A stretch of 64,000 nt of DNA from Caldicellulosiruptor obsidiansis OB47 (GCF_000145215.1 NC_014392.1:1000001-1064000); one strand, 5' to 3'; counted from the first letter of the stretch, positions 19,617 to 28,769 are shown. The notes: generated by a model from the sequence alone, not told the origin. Translations and numbers: made by a program.

Positions 19617-20351
19617 TTGAGAAACATTCTCTTGACCATAGAATATGATGGAACAGGATATTTTGGGTGGCAAAAACAGCCCAATAAAAAGACCATTCAG
19701 GGAACAATTGAAGAGGCTATAAAAAAGTTGACAGGTGAAGAGGTAAACTTGATTGGTTCTGGAAGGACAGACAGAGGTGTTCATGCTTTGAATCAAAAAG
19801 CTAATTTTAAAACAAGTAGCAAAATACCAACAGACAAGTTTCCTCTTGCTTTAAATTCTGTGCTGCCTGGCGATATATCTGTAAAAGACGCAATTGAAGT
19901 GTCTTTAGATTTTTCTGCGCGATACAGTGCAAAGCAGAAGACTTATAAGTATCTCATTTATAACAAAAAAAGTCGTCCTGCGCTTTTGAGAAACTATGCG
20001 TATTATTATCCATACGAGCTTGATGTTGACGCTATGCAAAGAGCGTGTGAATATTTTATAGGAGAGTACGACTTTAAAAGTTTTTGTTCTGTTGATTCTG
20101 AGTCAAAAACAACCGTAAGGAGGATATACAATGCATATTTGACATTTGAAAATGAGTGTATTGCCATATATTTAACAGCCAATGGTTTTCTTTACAACAT
20201 GGCAAGGATTATTGCAGGGACAATCTTGGATGTGGGAGCAGGAAAATTAAAACCAATGGATATTCCGCTTATAATAGAGAGCAAAGATAGAACCCTGGCA
20301 GGAAAGACCTTGCCACCCTGGGGGCTTTATCTTGTGGATGTGGCTTATTGA
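19617..20351 (+). CDS. truA: tRNA pseudouridine synthase A
   Basis: Makes pseudouridine at positions 38-40 of tRNA anticodon arms. About 244 aa. The catalytic aspartate is in GSGRTDRGVHAL, and the family motifs YDGTGYFGWQKQ and NGFLYNMARIIAGTLLD-like residues near the C-terminus are present. I take the TTG at 19617, because GAGGTG lies seven bases upstream and the sequence then starts at the family's usual position. It is the last gene of the ecf operon; a convergent tRNA-Val gene follows. Confidence 0.95.
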   Translation: MRNILLTIEYDGTGYFGWQKQPNKKTIQGTIEEAIKKLTGEEVNLIGSGRTDRGVHALNQKANFKTSSKIPTDKFPLALNSVLPGDISVKDAIEVSLDFSARYSAKQKTYKYLIYNKKSRPALLRNYAYYYPYELDVDAMQRACEYFIGEYDFKSFCSVDSESKTTVRRIYNAYLTFENECIAIYLTANGFLYNMARIIAGTILDVGAGKLKPMDIPLIIESKDRTLAGKTLPPWGLYLVDVAY

Positions 20352-20361
20352 CAAAAATAAA

Positions 20362-20438
<77 letters not shown>

Positions 20439-20469
20439 ACCACTTAACTATTTACTTTTTGCAATATGT

Positions 20470-20497
20470 ATTATAACATATATTTTGTAAAATGCAA
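20470..20497 (-). promoter_or_regulatory. Promoter of tRNA-Val
   Basis: On the minus strand TTGCAT (20497-20492), a 16-bp spacer and a perfect TATAAT (20475-20470), about 32 bp upstream of the mature tRNA 5' end. Confidence 0.65.
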
Positions 20498-20563
20498 GTA
20501 TCAAATAAAGGCTACCGTTGAACATAAAGGAAAATATAAATAAGGTAACAGGGAGTACGTTAA

Positions 20564-21151
20564 ATGAGAAAGTTTTCGAGAATTTTACTCTACAGCATGG
20601 TTATTCTAATTTTTATATTTGTAATTACAGAAGCATCAATAATCGTTTTTGGCATTTCTGCAAAACCTAAAAAGTCAGACTGTATAATTGTTTTGGGCTG
20701 TGCAGTTTATGGCAATTTCCCAAGTCCGTTTTTTCGAGAAAGACTTAACAAAGCTTTTGAACTTTATAAAAAAGACTATGCAAGGTACATAATTGTCTGT
20801 GGTGCAAAAGGTGCGGGTGAAAACATTTCTGAAGCTGAGGCAGGAAAGAGGTATCTTATAGGTAAAGGAGTTTTGCCTGAGTTTATTTTAAAGGAAGATA
20901 GATCTTTTTCGACGTATGAAAATCTTCTCAATGTAAAAAGGATTATGAACAGAAGAGGTTTTAAGAGTGCTATAATAGTTTCAAACATGTTTCATCTGGA
21001 AAGAGCGTATTTGATTGCTAAAAAACTGAAAATAAATGCATCAGTTTCGGGTGTATATGTACAGCAGTATTCATATGAAGAATACAAAGGTTTTATACGT
21101 GAAATTATGGCTTTATGGTACGAAATTTTCAAAACTCTTAAGCCCTTCTGA
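20564..21151 (+). CDS. YdcF/SanA/ElyC-like DUF218 membrane protein
   Basis: A 195-aa protein with one N-terminal membrane helix (about residues 8-30) and an extracellular DUF218 domain. Visible motifs are IIVLGCAV, PFFRERLNKAFELY, YIIVCGAKG, EAEAGKRYLI, EDRSFSTYENL and IIVSNMFHLERA. Relatives SanA and ElyC act in envelope and peptidoglycan-precursor control, but the reaction is not settled for this family. It lies between the two tRNA genes and is probably monocistronic. Confidence 0.85.
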   Translation: MRKFSRILLYSMVILIFIFVITEASIIVFGISAKPKKSDCIIVLGCAVYGNFPSPFFRERLNKAFELYKKDYARYIIVCGAKGAGENISEAEAGKRYLIGKGVLPEFILKEDRSFSTYENLLNVKRIMNRRGFKSAIIVSNMFHLERAYLIAKKLKINASVSGVYVQQYSYEEYKGFIREIMALWYEIFKTLKPF

Positions 21152-21172
21152 TTTTTCTCGACCAAATAACTA

Positions 21173-21201
21173 TTGACAACTAAAAAATTAGGTATTATAA
21201 T
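21173..21201 (+). promoter_or_regulatory. Consensus sigma-A promoter of tRNA-Gly
   Basis: TTGACA (21173-21178), 17 bp, TATAAT (21196-21201): a perfect match in both hexamers and spacing, 26 bp upstream of the tRNA. A strong promoter is expected for a stable RNA. Confidence 0.9.
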
Positions 21202-21227
21202 ATTCACTGTGCAAAGGGGAAAAATGA

Positions 21228-21301
21228 GCGGGTGTAGTTCAATGGTAGAACACCAGCCTTCCAAGCTGGCAGCGTGGGTTCGATTCCCATCACCCGCTCC
21301 A
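21228..21301 (+). tRNA. tRNA-Gly (anticodon TCC)
   Basis: Acceptor GCGGGTG / CACCCGC, discriminator T and encoded CCA. The anticodon stem CCAGC / GCTGG holds the loop CTTCCAA, giving anticodon TCC. The T arm is GTGGGTTCGATTCCCAT. Length is 74 nt with CCA. Confidence 0.96.
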
Positions 21302-21315
21302 AAAAGAATATAATA

Positions 21316-21349
21316 CCCTCACCAGCAAATAAGCTGGTGAGGGTTTTTT
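21316..21349 (+). terminator. Rho-independent terminator after tRNA-Gly
   Basis: Eleven-bp perfect stem CCCTCACCAGC / GCTGGTGAGGG, loop AAATAA, then TTTTTT. Confidence 0.95.
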
Positions 21350-21406
21350 GTTTTCTATTTAAAAACAAAATATTCTATTTCGACAAAATATTACATAAAA
21401 TACTGA

Positions 21407-21431
21407 AGGGTTTTTTAGGGTAATATAGAAT
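21407..21431 (+). promoter_or_regulatory. Possible sigma-H type promoter of the spoIIA operon
   Basis: AGGGTTT (21407-21413), 13 bp, AGAAT (21427-21431). The B. subtilis spoIIA operon is read from a sigma-H promoter of form AGGAWWT-N12-14-RGAAT, which this resembles with one mismatch. The area is A/T rich, so a chance match is possible. Confidence 0.4.
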
Positions 21432-21468
21432 TAGAAATAATATAACTTTCAAATCGAGGTGCAATAAA

Positions 21469-21798
21469 ATGGATTTTGAAGCAATCATTATGGAAGGAAC
21501 ACTGATTTTAAAGATAAAAGGTGAGCTTGACCAGTACAATGCAGACAGATACCGACTCAGATTTGATATGAAAATTGTAAGTCCAGAAGTTCAAAAGGTT
21601 GTAATAGACATTTCAGAGCTTTCGTTTATGGACTCATCAGGTGTTGGTTTTCTTGTAGGAAGGTTTAAAACAGCAAAAGCATTTGCAAAAGAACTTGTTC
21701 TTGTTTGCAACTCAAACTATATCAACAAGCTTTTATCAACTTGTGGAATAGAAAAGCTGATAAAGAAATATACAACTATTGAAGAGGCATTGAGTTAA
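21469..21798 (+). CDS. spoIIAA: Anti-sigma F factor antagonist SpoIIAA
   Basis: STAS-domain protein of 109 aa. In Bacillus the unphosphorylated form frees sigma F from SpoIIAB in the forespore. The phosphorylated serine is in the motif [13 protein letters not shown] (about residue 57), fully matching SpoIIAA. It is the first gene of a three-gene operon with spoIIAB and sigF, which makes the assignment safer than for lone STAS proteins. Confidence 0.94.
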   Translation: MDFEAIIMEGTLILKIKGELDQYNADRYRLRFDMKIVSPEVQKVVIDISELSFMDSSGVGFLVGRFKTAKAFAKELVLVCNSNYINKLLSTCGIEKLIKKYTTIEEALS

Positions 21799-21832
21799 AT
21801 TAAAAGAATTGAAAGGGTGTGAATTTTTAACA

Positions 21833-22285
21833 ATGAAGGTTTTGAATTATATGGAACTAAAAATTCCGTCAAAAGCTCAAAACGAATCATTTGCAAGAGT
21901 TGCTGTTGCTGCGTTTGTTGCCCAGCTTGACCCGACTCTGGATGAAATTACCGAAATAAAAACTGCTGTATCTGAAGCTGTAACAAATTCAATAATTCAT
22001 GCATATGAGGATAAAATTGGGGAAATAATAATAAAAGGAAAGATTTATGAAAATTATGTTGTTGAGATTGAAGTAATTGACTTTGGTAAAGGAATTGAAG
22101 ATGTTGAACTTGCTCGGCAACCACTCTTTACAACAAAACCTGATCAGGAGCGCTCTGGCATGGGATTTACTGTGATGGAAACATTCATGGATAAGCTTGA
22201 GATTACATCAGAGGTTGGTAAAGGTACATGTGTCAAGATGCTTAAAGCTATTAAAAAACGAAAGAGCGAGGGTGTAGAAAATTGA
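21833..22285 (+). CDS. spoIIAB: Anti-sigma F factor / serine kinase SpoIIAB
   Basis: GHKL-type protein kinase that binds sigma F and phosphorylates SpoIIAA. About 150 aa. [20 protein letters not shown] matches the SpoIIAB start; the N-box is [20 protein letters not shown], and the ATP lid has DFGKGIED and [10 protein letters not shown]. The ATG at 21833 gives the expected N-terminus, with AAAGGGTG upstream. The stop codon overlaps the TTG of sigF. Confidence 0.94.
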   Translation: MKVLNYMELKIPSKAQNESFARVAVAAFVAQLDPTLDEITEIKTAVSEAVTNSIIHAYEDKIGEIIIKGKIYENYVVEIEVIDFGKGIEDVELARQPLFTTKPDQERSGMGFTVMETFMDKLEITSEVGKGTCVKMLKAIKKRKSEGVEN

Positions 22286-23004
22286 GCAAGGCTTCCCAGG
22301 AGGAATTGATAAGTAAGGCTAAAAACGGCGATAAAGTTGCACGCCAGCAGCTGATAGAAAGTAATCTTGCGCTTGTGTGGAGTGTTGTAAAAAAGTTTGC
22401 AGCAAAAGGAGTAGAGCTTGAGGATTTGTTCCAGATAGGTTGCATAGGGCTTATAAAGGCTGTTGACAGGTTTGACCCGTCGTTTAATGTAAGGTTTTCA
22501 ACATATGCTGTTCCTATGATAATTGGTGAGATAAAAAGGTATTTGCGTGATGATGGCAGGATAAAGGTTTCACGAAAGATAAAAGAAAATCAGAGTAAAA
22601 TAAAGAAACTGAGAAACCAGTTTGTATCAGACAATGGGAGAGAACCAACAATTTCAGAAATTTCACAGTTGACAGGACTTTCAAGTGAAGAGATTTTGCT
22701 TTGTATGGATGCGTCGTCAGAAGTTGCGTCGTTGAGTGAGGTTATAAATCAAGAAGAAGGGAAGCCTATAACTCTTATGGACCTTGCATCTGACGAAGAA
22801 GATTATTCAACAAAACTTTTGGATTTGATGGCACTAAAAGAAGGGCTTAAGAAATTAAAAGGACGGGAACGCTACATAATATTTATGCGCTACTTTAAAA
22901 ACAAAACACAATCTGAGATTGCAAAACAGCTCAATATCTCCCAGGTACATGTATCAAGGATTGAAAAAAGAGCTTTGGAGAGGATAAAAAGGGAGTTTGT
23001 TTGA
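22282..23004 (+). CDS. sigF: Sporulation RNA polymerase sigma factor SigF
   Basis: Sigma-70 family factor of 240 aa. Region 2 contains [20 protein letters not shown] and [21 protein letters not shown], the latter typical of the SigF/SigB/SigG group; region 3 and a region 4 helix-turn-helix ([20 protein letters not shown]) follow. The TTG start at 22282 overlaps the spoIIAB stop and has GAGGGTG upstream. In spore formers it runs the early forespore programme. Confidence 0.94.
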   Translation: MSKASQEELISKAKNGDKVARQQLIESNLALVWSVVKKFAAKGVELEDLFQIGCIGLIKAVDRFDPSFNVRFSTYAVPMIIGEIKRYLRDDGRIKVSRKIKENQSKIKKLRNQFVSDNGREPTISEISQLTGLSSEEILLCMDASSEVASLSEVINQEEGKPITLMDLASDEEDYSTKLLDLMALKEGLKKLKGRERYIIFMRYFKNKTQSEIAKQLNISQVHVSRIEKRALERIKREFV

Positions 23005-23039
23005 CACGCTGTGATTGAGAAAGCGTGTCTTTTATTTTT
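23003..23039 (+). terminator. Rho-independent terminator of the spoIIA operon
   Basis: Stem GACACGCT / AGCGTGTC, 11-nt loop, then TTTTATTTTT. The stem begins within the sigF stop codon region. Confidence 0.9.
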
Positions 23040-23108
23040 ATATAGAAATTTTTTCCCTTTTGTGATTTAATATAAGTAAAATTCCCTATTTAATTTTTAA
23101 AGACTTCA

Positions 23109-23804
23109 ATGGAAAAACTAATTGAATTTTTCTTCCCGCCGAGGTGTGCATTTTGCGGCAAACTTGGCAAAAGCCCGTGCGAGGATTGTAAGAAAAATAT
23201 AAGGTTTATTTCAGGCAATGCGTGTCAAAAATGCGGAATACCTATTGGTGATACTGCTTTGCCGTTTTGTCCTTCTTGTCTTAGAGAAAACTTTGCATTT
23301 GAAAGAGTTTTTCCAGTATTCTACTATGAAGGGGTAGTGCGAAAAGGAGTTCATCTTTTCAAGTACAGAGGTTTTTATCAAAATGCAATAACCTTCTCAA
23401 GGCTTATGGTTAAAAAGATTCTTGAAGCCAATATAAATGCCGATATAATAACCTTTGTGCCAACAAGTCGTGATAGATATTTGCAAAGGGGTTTTAACCA
23501 TTCCTTTTTGCTTGCAAAAAATATCGGGAAGATACTTAAAATTCCAACGATTGACCTTCTTACAAGAGTAGGTTATACAAAACCTTTTTATAACCTTTCA
23601 CGCCAGGAAAGGCAAAGAGAGATAAAGGGTAAAATTAAGCTTAAAAAAGGGTATGAAAATATTATAAAAGGCAAAAAGGTTATTCTTGTTGACGACATCT
23701 TCACAACAGGTGCAACAGCAAATGAGTGTTCAACAGTTTTGCTTGAAAATGGTGTAAAATGCGTTTTTGTCTCTGTTCTTGCGATAACAAAGTTTACAAG
23801 GTAA
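23109..23804 (+). CDS. comFC: ComF family phosphoribosyltransferase-like protein
   Basis: 231-aa ComFC-type protein, in Bacillus part of the DNA-uptake (competence) apparatus. The N-terminus has a four-cysteine double zinc-ribbon (CAFCGK ... CEDCKK, then CQKCG ... CPSCL). A phosphoribosyltransferase domain follows, with FVPTSRDRYLQRGFNHS and the PRPP loop VILVDDIFTTGATANEC. Bacillus has comFA-comFB-comFC upstream of the flagellar genes; only the comFC-like gene is found here, in the same position. Confidence 0.9.
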   Translation: MEKLIEFFFPPRCAFCGKLGKSPCEDCKKNIRFISGNACQKCGIPIGDTALPFCPSCLRENFAFERVFPVFYYEGVVRKGVHLFKYRGFYQNAITFSRLMVKKILEANINADIITFVPTSRDRYLQRGFNHSFLLAKNIGKILKIPTIDLLTRVGYTKPFYNLSRQERQREIKGKIKLKKGYENIIKGKKVILVDDIFTTGATANECSTVLLENGVKCVFVSVLAITKFTR

Positions 23805-23841
23805 AGTGCCAATTTAAAATTTTAGAAGGGGGTTTTAAAAT

Positions 23842-24282
23842 ATGGATGTCAGAAACTGTCGAAGATGTGGTAAAATTTATATTTACGACGGAAGTCCTAT
23901 CTGCCCTCAGTGCAGAAAAGAGGAGGAAGAGGATTTCAAAAAAGTGAAAGAGTATCTTTATGACCATCCTGGTGCAACCTTGCCAGAGGTGTCAAACGCA
24001 ACAGGCGTGTCACCTGAAAAGATTTTAAGGTTTTTAAAGGAAGAAAGGCTTGAGATTGTCGGTGAGAGCAATATTATTTTAGAGTGTGAAAGGTGTGGGA
24101 AAGCAATTAAGACAGGAAGGCTTTGCGATGAGTGCAAAAGAGAAGTTGGGGCAAGGTTTTTGAGCTATCTTGACGACAAAAAACTTCAAGAGACTAAAAA
24201 GAAAAATGAAGAGTTTGCTAAAAGAAAAGAAGCAGGTTACAGGTATCTTTCAAAGGACATTGAAGAGAATGATGATAGATGA
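23842..24282 (+). CDS. yvyF: Flagellar operon protein YvyF-like
   Basis: 146 aa. Two zinc-ribbon-like cysteine sets are visible (CRRCGK ... CPQCRK near residues 5-27 and CERCGK ... CDECKR near 83-103) flanking a helix-turn-helix-like segment (ATLPEVSNATGVSPEKILRF). This is the layout of YvyF, the protein encoded between comFC and flgM in Bacillus. Its role is thought to be regulation of flagellar genes; the target is not visible. A good GAAGGGGG ribosome binding site precedes the ATG. Confidence 0.82.
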   Translation: MDVRNCRRCGKIYIYDGSPICPQCRKEEEEDFKKVKEYLYDHPGATLPEVSNATGVSPEKILRFLKEERLEIVGESNIILECERCGKAIKTGRLCDECKREVGARFLSYLDDKKLQETKKKNEEFAKRKEAGYRYLSKDIEENDDR

Positions 24283-24304
24283 AAATTTAATGATATAAAT
24301 TTGT

Positions 24305-24331
24305 TAAACTTTTTTGAATTTCTCACGATAT
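24305..24331 (+). promoter_or_regulatory. Sigma-28 (SigD)-type promoter of flgM
   Basis: TAAA (24305-24308), 15 bp, CACGATAT (24324-24331), matching the flagellar sigma pattern TAAA-N15-GCCGATAA. It lies 45 bp upstream of the preferred flgM start. It also falls inside a longer TTG-started frame, which argues that this longer frame is not the protein start. Confidence 0.65.
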
Positions 24332-24375
24332 ATACTTTAGAAGAAGCTTTGGAAAGGTTAGGGCAGGGATATAAA

Positions 24376-24663
24376 ATGAGAATAGAAGATAGGATGAGAA
24401 TATTTCAGATTTACACACAGACTGCAAACACATCTAAAGTAGAAAAAAAGAAAGAAAGAATTTTTACTGACAAGATTGAAATATCAAGCGAAGCAAGAGA
24501 TTTTCAGGCAATTTTGAATGCAATAAAGCTCACACCTGACGTTCGTGAAGAGAAGGTAAATGAAATAAAAAAGAAGATTGACTCTGGCATATACAATATA
24601 TCTGGCAGAGATGTTGTTGAAAAGCTAATAAGAGAATACAAAGTTTCAAAAAAGAGTGAGTAA
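24376..24663 (+). CDS. flgM: Anti-sigma-28 factor FlgM
   Basis: About 95 aa. Binds the flagellar sigma factor until the hook is built and FlgM is exported. The C-terminal part DKIEISSEARDFQ ... VREEKVNEIKKKIDSGIYNISGRDVVEKLI is the classic FlgM domain. The ATG at 24376 (GGGCAGGGAT upstream) fits the family and lies after the sigma-28-type promoter; a TTG at 24301 would add 25 residues not found in FlgM. An ATG at 24394 is also possible. Confidence 0.9.
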   Translation: MRIEDRMRIFQIYTQTANTSKVEKKKERIFTDKIEISSEARDFQAILNAIKLTPDVREEKVNEIKKKIDSGIYNISGRDVVEKLIREYKVSKKSE

Positions 24664-24742
24664 GTTTTCTGGCTGCTTTTAAATTGATAGCAGCCTTAAT
24701 GTTTATTTGTAGGTGTCAGTCAGTAGTTTTTTATATTAAAGA

Positions 24743-25245
24743 GTGGGAAGGAAGCAGGAAAATGAATTATGTAAAAAAATAATTGAACTTTTAGAAGAAG
24801 AATATAAGGTGTTTGAAAAGGTGTTGAACCTCAGTAATGAAAAAACAAAATACATTGTAGAAAACAATCTTTCAGGCCTGATTGAACTTTCAAATCAGGA
24901 GAAAAAAGAGGCAGAGACAATCAGCAAGCTTGAAAGAGAAAGACAGGAAATTTTAGATGCCTTGTCAAAAGAAAAAATATTGCTATTGCCAATCTAAATG
25001 ACCTTGCATTCATCGCCACACCTAATGAATGGCGAAAGATAAATGATTTGAAAGCAAAACTTGGCGAAATTATTTTTAAGCTTAAAAAAGCAAATGACCT
25101 TAACGCTTTTTTAGTTTCAAGTGCGCTTGAGTATATAGATTTTATGACAAATGTAATTTCATCGTATTTTTCGGACAACACTACATATCAAAAGGATGGG
25201 CAAACAAGTGCGCAAAAGAAAAACCTTTTTGATGTTAAGCTGTAG
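24743..25245 (+). pseudogene. flgN: Flagellar export chaperone FlgN, broken by a one-base frameshift
   Basis: Chaperone for the hook-filament junction proteins FlgK and FlgL. The first frame (84 codons from GTG 24743) is a coiled-coil FlgN N-terminus; it ends just after SKEKI. The next frame, without a start codon, continues as IANLNDLAFIATPNEW and then the FlgN C-terminus to 25245. One extra A in the six-A tract at 24972-24977 would join both into one protein of about 167 aa, the normal size. An ATG at 24762 with a better ribosome binding site would need another A at the seven-A tract nearby. It lies immediately before flgK, as in Bacillus. It may be a sequencing error, slippage or a real mutation. 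Confidence 0.8.
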
Positions 25246-25265
25246 AAAAAAGGAGTTGAAATAGA

Positions 25266-26843
25266 ATGTCGTTTTACGGACTTGAAATTGCAAGGACAGG
25301 TATATTTGTCAACAGAAAAGGGCTTGAGGTGACATCGCACAACGTTGCCAATGCTTCAACCCCAGGGTATACAAGACAGGTTTTAAATGTAAAGTCAAAT
25401 CCGCCATCCAGCAAGGTTGGTTTTTACAGTCCAAAGTTTCAAGTTGGCATGGGTGCTGATGTGCAAAGCCTTGAGCAGATAAGAGACATGTTTTTAGATA
25501 TGCAATATAGAAACGAATATTCACGCCAGGGAGAGTACGAAATAAAAGCTGATAACCTGAATTTTATAGAATCCATATTCAATGAACCGAGCGACACGGG
25601 ACTGTCGGCTGTTATAGACCAATTTTTCTCAAGTTTGCAGGAGCTTTCAAAAAATCCAGAAAGCTTAACAGTTCGTGCGCTTGTTCGCCAGAGAGCTCAA
25701 GCTTTAACTGATGCGATACATAAGATGTATAAACAGCTTGAAGATTTGCAGAGCGAGCTAAATGACCAGGTATATGATAAAATTTTGGAAATAAACAGCA
25801 TAGCTTCCCAGATTGCAGATTTAAACCAGCAGATATTTGTTTTAGAGCTCAGAGGCGAAAAAGCAAACGATCTTCGCGACCAGAGAAATCTTCTTGTTGA
25901 CAAGCTTTCTAAGATTGTTGACACAACCGCTTATGAAGATAAAGATGGCAGGTTCGTTGTCCAGATAGCTGGAGGAGAGACTTTGGTAAATCACTTTACA
26001 GTCTATGAGCTTGAGACAGACAAATCAAAGATTATGAGAAAAAGCGGGTTTGACTCAAGTGGTCAGCCAACGGGATTTAAACCAGATGATCCTCTTTCAC
26101 AACAAAATCTTTATGACGTTCCAGGACTTTTTGTTGTTATGTGGAAGGACACAGGGCAGGTTTTGAATATAAAGTCAGGTGAGCTAAAAGGACTATTGGA
26201 TATGCGAGACGGTGTTGGTGGTCTGGATGAAGATGTGTCTGTAAATGGTCAGCCAGTTGATGTTCCCAATAAAAATTCTTTTACAGGTATTCCTTATTAT
26301 TTGAACAGACTCAATGAATTTGCACAAAAGCTTATCGAAAAGTTCAATGAACTTCACACACAGGGCTGGTCACTCAACGGACAAAATACAGGTATAAACT
26401 TTTTCGAACCACCTGTTGGCCAGACATTTTTCTATGCAAGGTATATAAAAGTCTCTGATGCTATTATGAACGACCTTAACAACATTGCAACAACTTATGA
26501 TGCAAGTAATCTTCCAGGTGGAAATGACCTTGTTGTTGATATGCTGAAGCTAAGAAATGACACCTCAATTTTCAAAGAAGGAAAGTTTGAAGATTTTCTA
26601 AAATCTTTGATTTCTAACCTTGGAGTTGACTCTCAGGGGGCAAAAAATTTTGCAGAAAACCAAAAAGTAATGGTTACCCAGCTTGACAACAGACGCCAGG
26701 CAGTATCAGGTGTTTCGATAGATGAAGAGATGACAAATCTTATCAAGTATCAGCATGGTTTTCAGGCCTCAGCAAGAATGATAAACGCTTTTGACGAGAT
26801 GCTTGATGTTATAGTCAACAGGCTTGGTATTGTTGGAAGATAG
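25266..26843 (+). CDS. flgK: Flagellar hook-associated protein 1 FlgK
   Basis: First hook-filament junction protein, exported by the flagellar type III system. 525 aa. The N-terminal rod/hook motif GLEVTSHNVANASTPGYTRQ and the C-terminal SGVSIDEEMTNLIKYQHGFQASARMI are both conserved heptad regions of FlgK. It lies between flgN (its chaperone) and flgL, 20 bp after the former, with AAAAGGAG upstream. Confidence 0.97.
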   Translation: MSFYGLEIARTGIFVNRKGLEVTSHNVANASTPGYTRQVLNVKSNPPSSKVGFYSPKFQVGMGADVQSLEQIRDMFLDMQYRNEYSRQGEYEIKADNLNFIESIFNEPSDTGLSAVIDQFFSSLQELSKNPESLTVRALVRQRAQALTDAIHKMYKQLEDLQSELNDQVYDKILEINSIASQIADLNQQIFVLELRGEKANDLRDQRNLLVDKLSKIVDTTAYEDKDGRFVVQIAGGETLVNHFTVYELETDKSKIMRKSGFDSSGQPTGFKPDDPLSQQNLYDVPGLFVVMWKDTGQVLNIKSGELKGLLDMRDGVGGLDEDVSVNGQPVDVPNKNSFTGIPYYLNRLNEFAQKLIEKFNELHTQGWSLNGQNTGINFFEPPVGQTFFYARYIKVSDAIMNDLNNIATTYDASNLPGGNDLVVDMLKLRNDTSIFKEGKFEDFLKSLISNLGVDSQGAKNFAENQKVMVTQLDNRRQAVSGVSIDEEMTNLIKYQHGFQASARMINAFDEMLDVIVNRLGIVGR

Positions 26844-26885
26844 CAGGCTTTTTAAAGAATGAGAAGTTTGTGAGGTGAAGCTTTC

Positions 26886-27833
26886 GTGAGAATTACAAAC
26901 AATATGATGGTCAACAACTTTTTGATAAATCTTAATAAGAACTTAAAAAGATTAGATGATATTCAGTACAAAATGGCAATAGGCAAAAAAATTCGCTATC
27001 CATCAGATGACCCAGTAATCACTGCAAGGTCTTTGAGGCTAAGAACAGACGTATCTGAAATAGAACAGCTTCAAAAAAACGTAGATGATGCGGTATCGTG
27101 GGTTGATACTACAGAAAGTGCTCTTGCGGATATAAATGAAAGTCTTCAGCGGGTAAGAGAACTTGCTGTGCGTGGTGCAAACGGAACAAACACAAAAGAA
27201 GACATGGCTCAGATTGCAAAAGAGGTTGCACAGATAAAACAGCATATAATTCAGGTTGGGAATACAAACTATGCAGGAAGGTATATCTTCTCTGGGTTTA
27301 AAACAGACACAGCACCTATAAATTCTGACGGTTCTTTTTCAGACACGGGTGATTTTTCTTCTTCTGGTGGATATTCTATTGATTTGTCAACTGGCAATAA
27401 CATTATTCAATTTGAGCTTATGAAAGCAAACTATATAAATATTAACAAGACAGCTAATCAGGTTTTTTATATTCAGGGTGAAACTGACGAAAACAAAGGG
27501 AACTTATTTAAGGTGCTGGATAATTTAATAAATGCTCTTCAAAATGGTGATGCAACTACAGTAAACTCACTTTTGAGCGATATTGACAGGCACATTGACA
27601 ACGTTGTTGCACAGCGTGGCGATGTAGGAGCACTTCAGAACAGGCTTGAGCTTATTAAAAACAGGCTAAGCGACGACAATGTTAACTTTACAACATTGCT
27701 ATCAAACAACGAAGATGTTGACATGGCAGAGATTATAATGCAGCTCAAAACTGCAGAAAATGTTTACAGGGCAGCACTTCAGACAGGTGCTCAGATTTTG
27801 CCACCAACACTTTTGGATTTTTTGAGATTTTAA
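26886..27833 (+). CDS. flgL: Flagellar hook-associated protein 3 FlgL
   Basis: Second junction protein, of flagellin-like fold. 315 aa. Starts MRITNNMMVNNFL and KRLDDIQYKMAIGKKIRYPSDDP, and ends with ALQNRLELIKNRLSDDNVN and the C-terminal D0 helix. The start is the GTG at 26886, with GAGGTGAAG upstream. It lies 42 bp after flgK. Confidence 0.95.
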   Translation: MRITNNMMVNNFLINLNKNLKRLDDIQYKMAIGKKIRYPSDDPVITARSLRLRTDVSEIEQLQKNVDDAVSWVDTTESALADINESLQRVRELAVRGANGTNTKEDMAQIAKEVAQIKQHIIQVGNTNYAGRYIFSGFKTDTAPINSDGSFSDTGDFSSSGGYSIDLSTGNNIIQFELMKANYININKTANQVFYIQGETDENKGNLFKVLDNLINALQNGDATTVNSLLSDIDRHIDNVVAQRGDVGALQNRLELIKNRLSDDNVNFTTLLSNNEDVDMAEIIMQLKTAENVYRAALQTGAQILPPTLLDFLRF

Positions 27834-27871
27834 ATAGCGTTTAGCAAGATTGTATTGAGGAAGTGCTGAAA

Positions 27872-28249
27872 ATGCAGATCCAAAGAATTCAAATTCATCA
27901 GGAATTTGTTAGAGTAAAGCTTTCTCAGGAGCATGTAAAGGTAAGGATAAACCAGGACAGGTGTTGGGAAGAGGTAAACCTTGGTTCAACAGACTACCTT
28001 GTTCGAAGTTCTGCACAAAGGGGTTATGAACAGGTTTTAAGATATATACAAAAGACAGCAGAAAATGGCAACAAGCTTGCAAGAATAGAAGATGGTGGTC
28101 AGCCTATAATTGACATCTGCATAGAAGAGGCATTTCCTGAGTACGACTATAATGTTGATATAATACCAAAAAGCCGCCCGCAAATCTATTTTGAAGGTGG
28201 CAAGGTTTATATAGATTTTGAGATGGGTAAGGTTGATGTGAGGGTATGA
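27872..28249 (+). CDS. yviE: DUF6470 family protein, YviE-like
   Basis: About 125 aa of unknown function. It sits between flgL and fliW, exactly where Bacillus has yviE, and the N-terminus (IQRIQIHQEFVRVKLSQEHVKVRI) resembles that family. The last part (FEGGKVYIDFEMGKVDVRV) is beta-rich. The ATG at 27872 has GAGG 11 bases upstream; a GTG three codons earlier is too close. No signal peptide or membrane segment is present. A role in filament assembly is inferred only from context. Confidence 0.75.
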   Translation: MQIQRIQIHQEFVRVKLSQEHVKVRINQDRCWEEVNLGSTDYLVRSSAQRGYEQVLRYIQKTAENGNKLARIEDGGQPIIDICIEEAFPEYDYNVDIIPKSRPQIYFEGGKVYIDFEMGKVDVRV

Positions 28250-28310
28250 ATTAATAAAGTTCTAAAGGAAATTGTGGATTATTTAAAACTATAAAAAGGG
28301 AGAATAAAAA

Positions 28311-28769
28311 ATGGTAGTTCAAAAGTCAGTGGTACAGTCAAGGGTATTTGGAGAGCTTGAAGTAAATGAAGAGAATATAATAACCTTTGAAGAAGGAATT
28401 CCTGCGTTTGAAAATTTGAAAAAATTTGTAATTGTCAAAGAAGAAGACAGTCCATTTTTGTGGTTACAGTCGATCGAAGATAAAGACATCGCATTTGTTA
28501 TCATCAATCCATTTAACATAAAACCTGACTATGAATTTGACATAAGCGAGGAAGTTTTAAAAAAGCTTGAGATAAAATCAGAAAAAGATGTTGCAGTTTT
28601 TTGCATTGTTGTAATTCCAGAAGATATAAAACAAACAAGAGTAAACCTAAAAGCCCCAATTATTATAAATGTGAACAAGAGAAAGGGAATGCAATATCTT
28701 TTAGATGATGAAAGATACCCGCTTAAGTATTACCTTTTTGAAAATTCAAATTCAAACGTGCAGAAATGA
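28311..28769 (+). CDS. fliW: Flagellar assembly factor FliW
   Basis: 152-aa beta-rich protein that binds flagellin or CsrA. When flagellin is exported FliW is free and inhibits CsrA, which lifts repression of hag. Motifs: FGELEVNEENIITFEEGIPAFE, FLWLQSIED and ITFVVI-like FVIINPF. It is followed 12 bp later by csrA, the usual partner arrangement, and the hag leader in this window has the matching CsrA sites. Confidence 0.95.
   Translation: MVVQKSVVQSRVFGELEVNEENIITFEEGIPAFENLKKFVIVKEEDSPFLWLQSIEDKDIAFVIINPFNIKPDYEFDISEEVLKKLEIKSEKDVAVFCIVVIPEDIKQTRVNLKAPIIINVNKRKGMQYLLDDERYPLKYYLFENSNSNVQK

Noticed and set aside
24301-24375. N-terminal extension of FlgM from a TTG
   Set aside because: It overlaps the sigma-28-type promoter and adds residues not found in FlgM.
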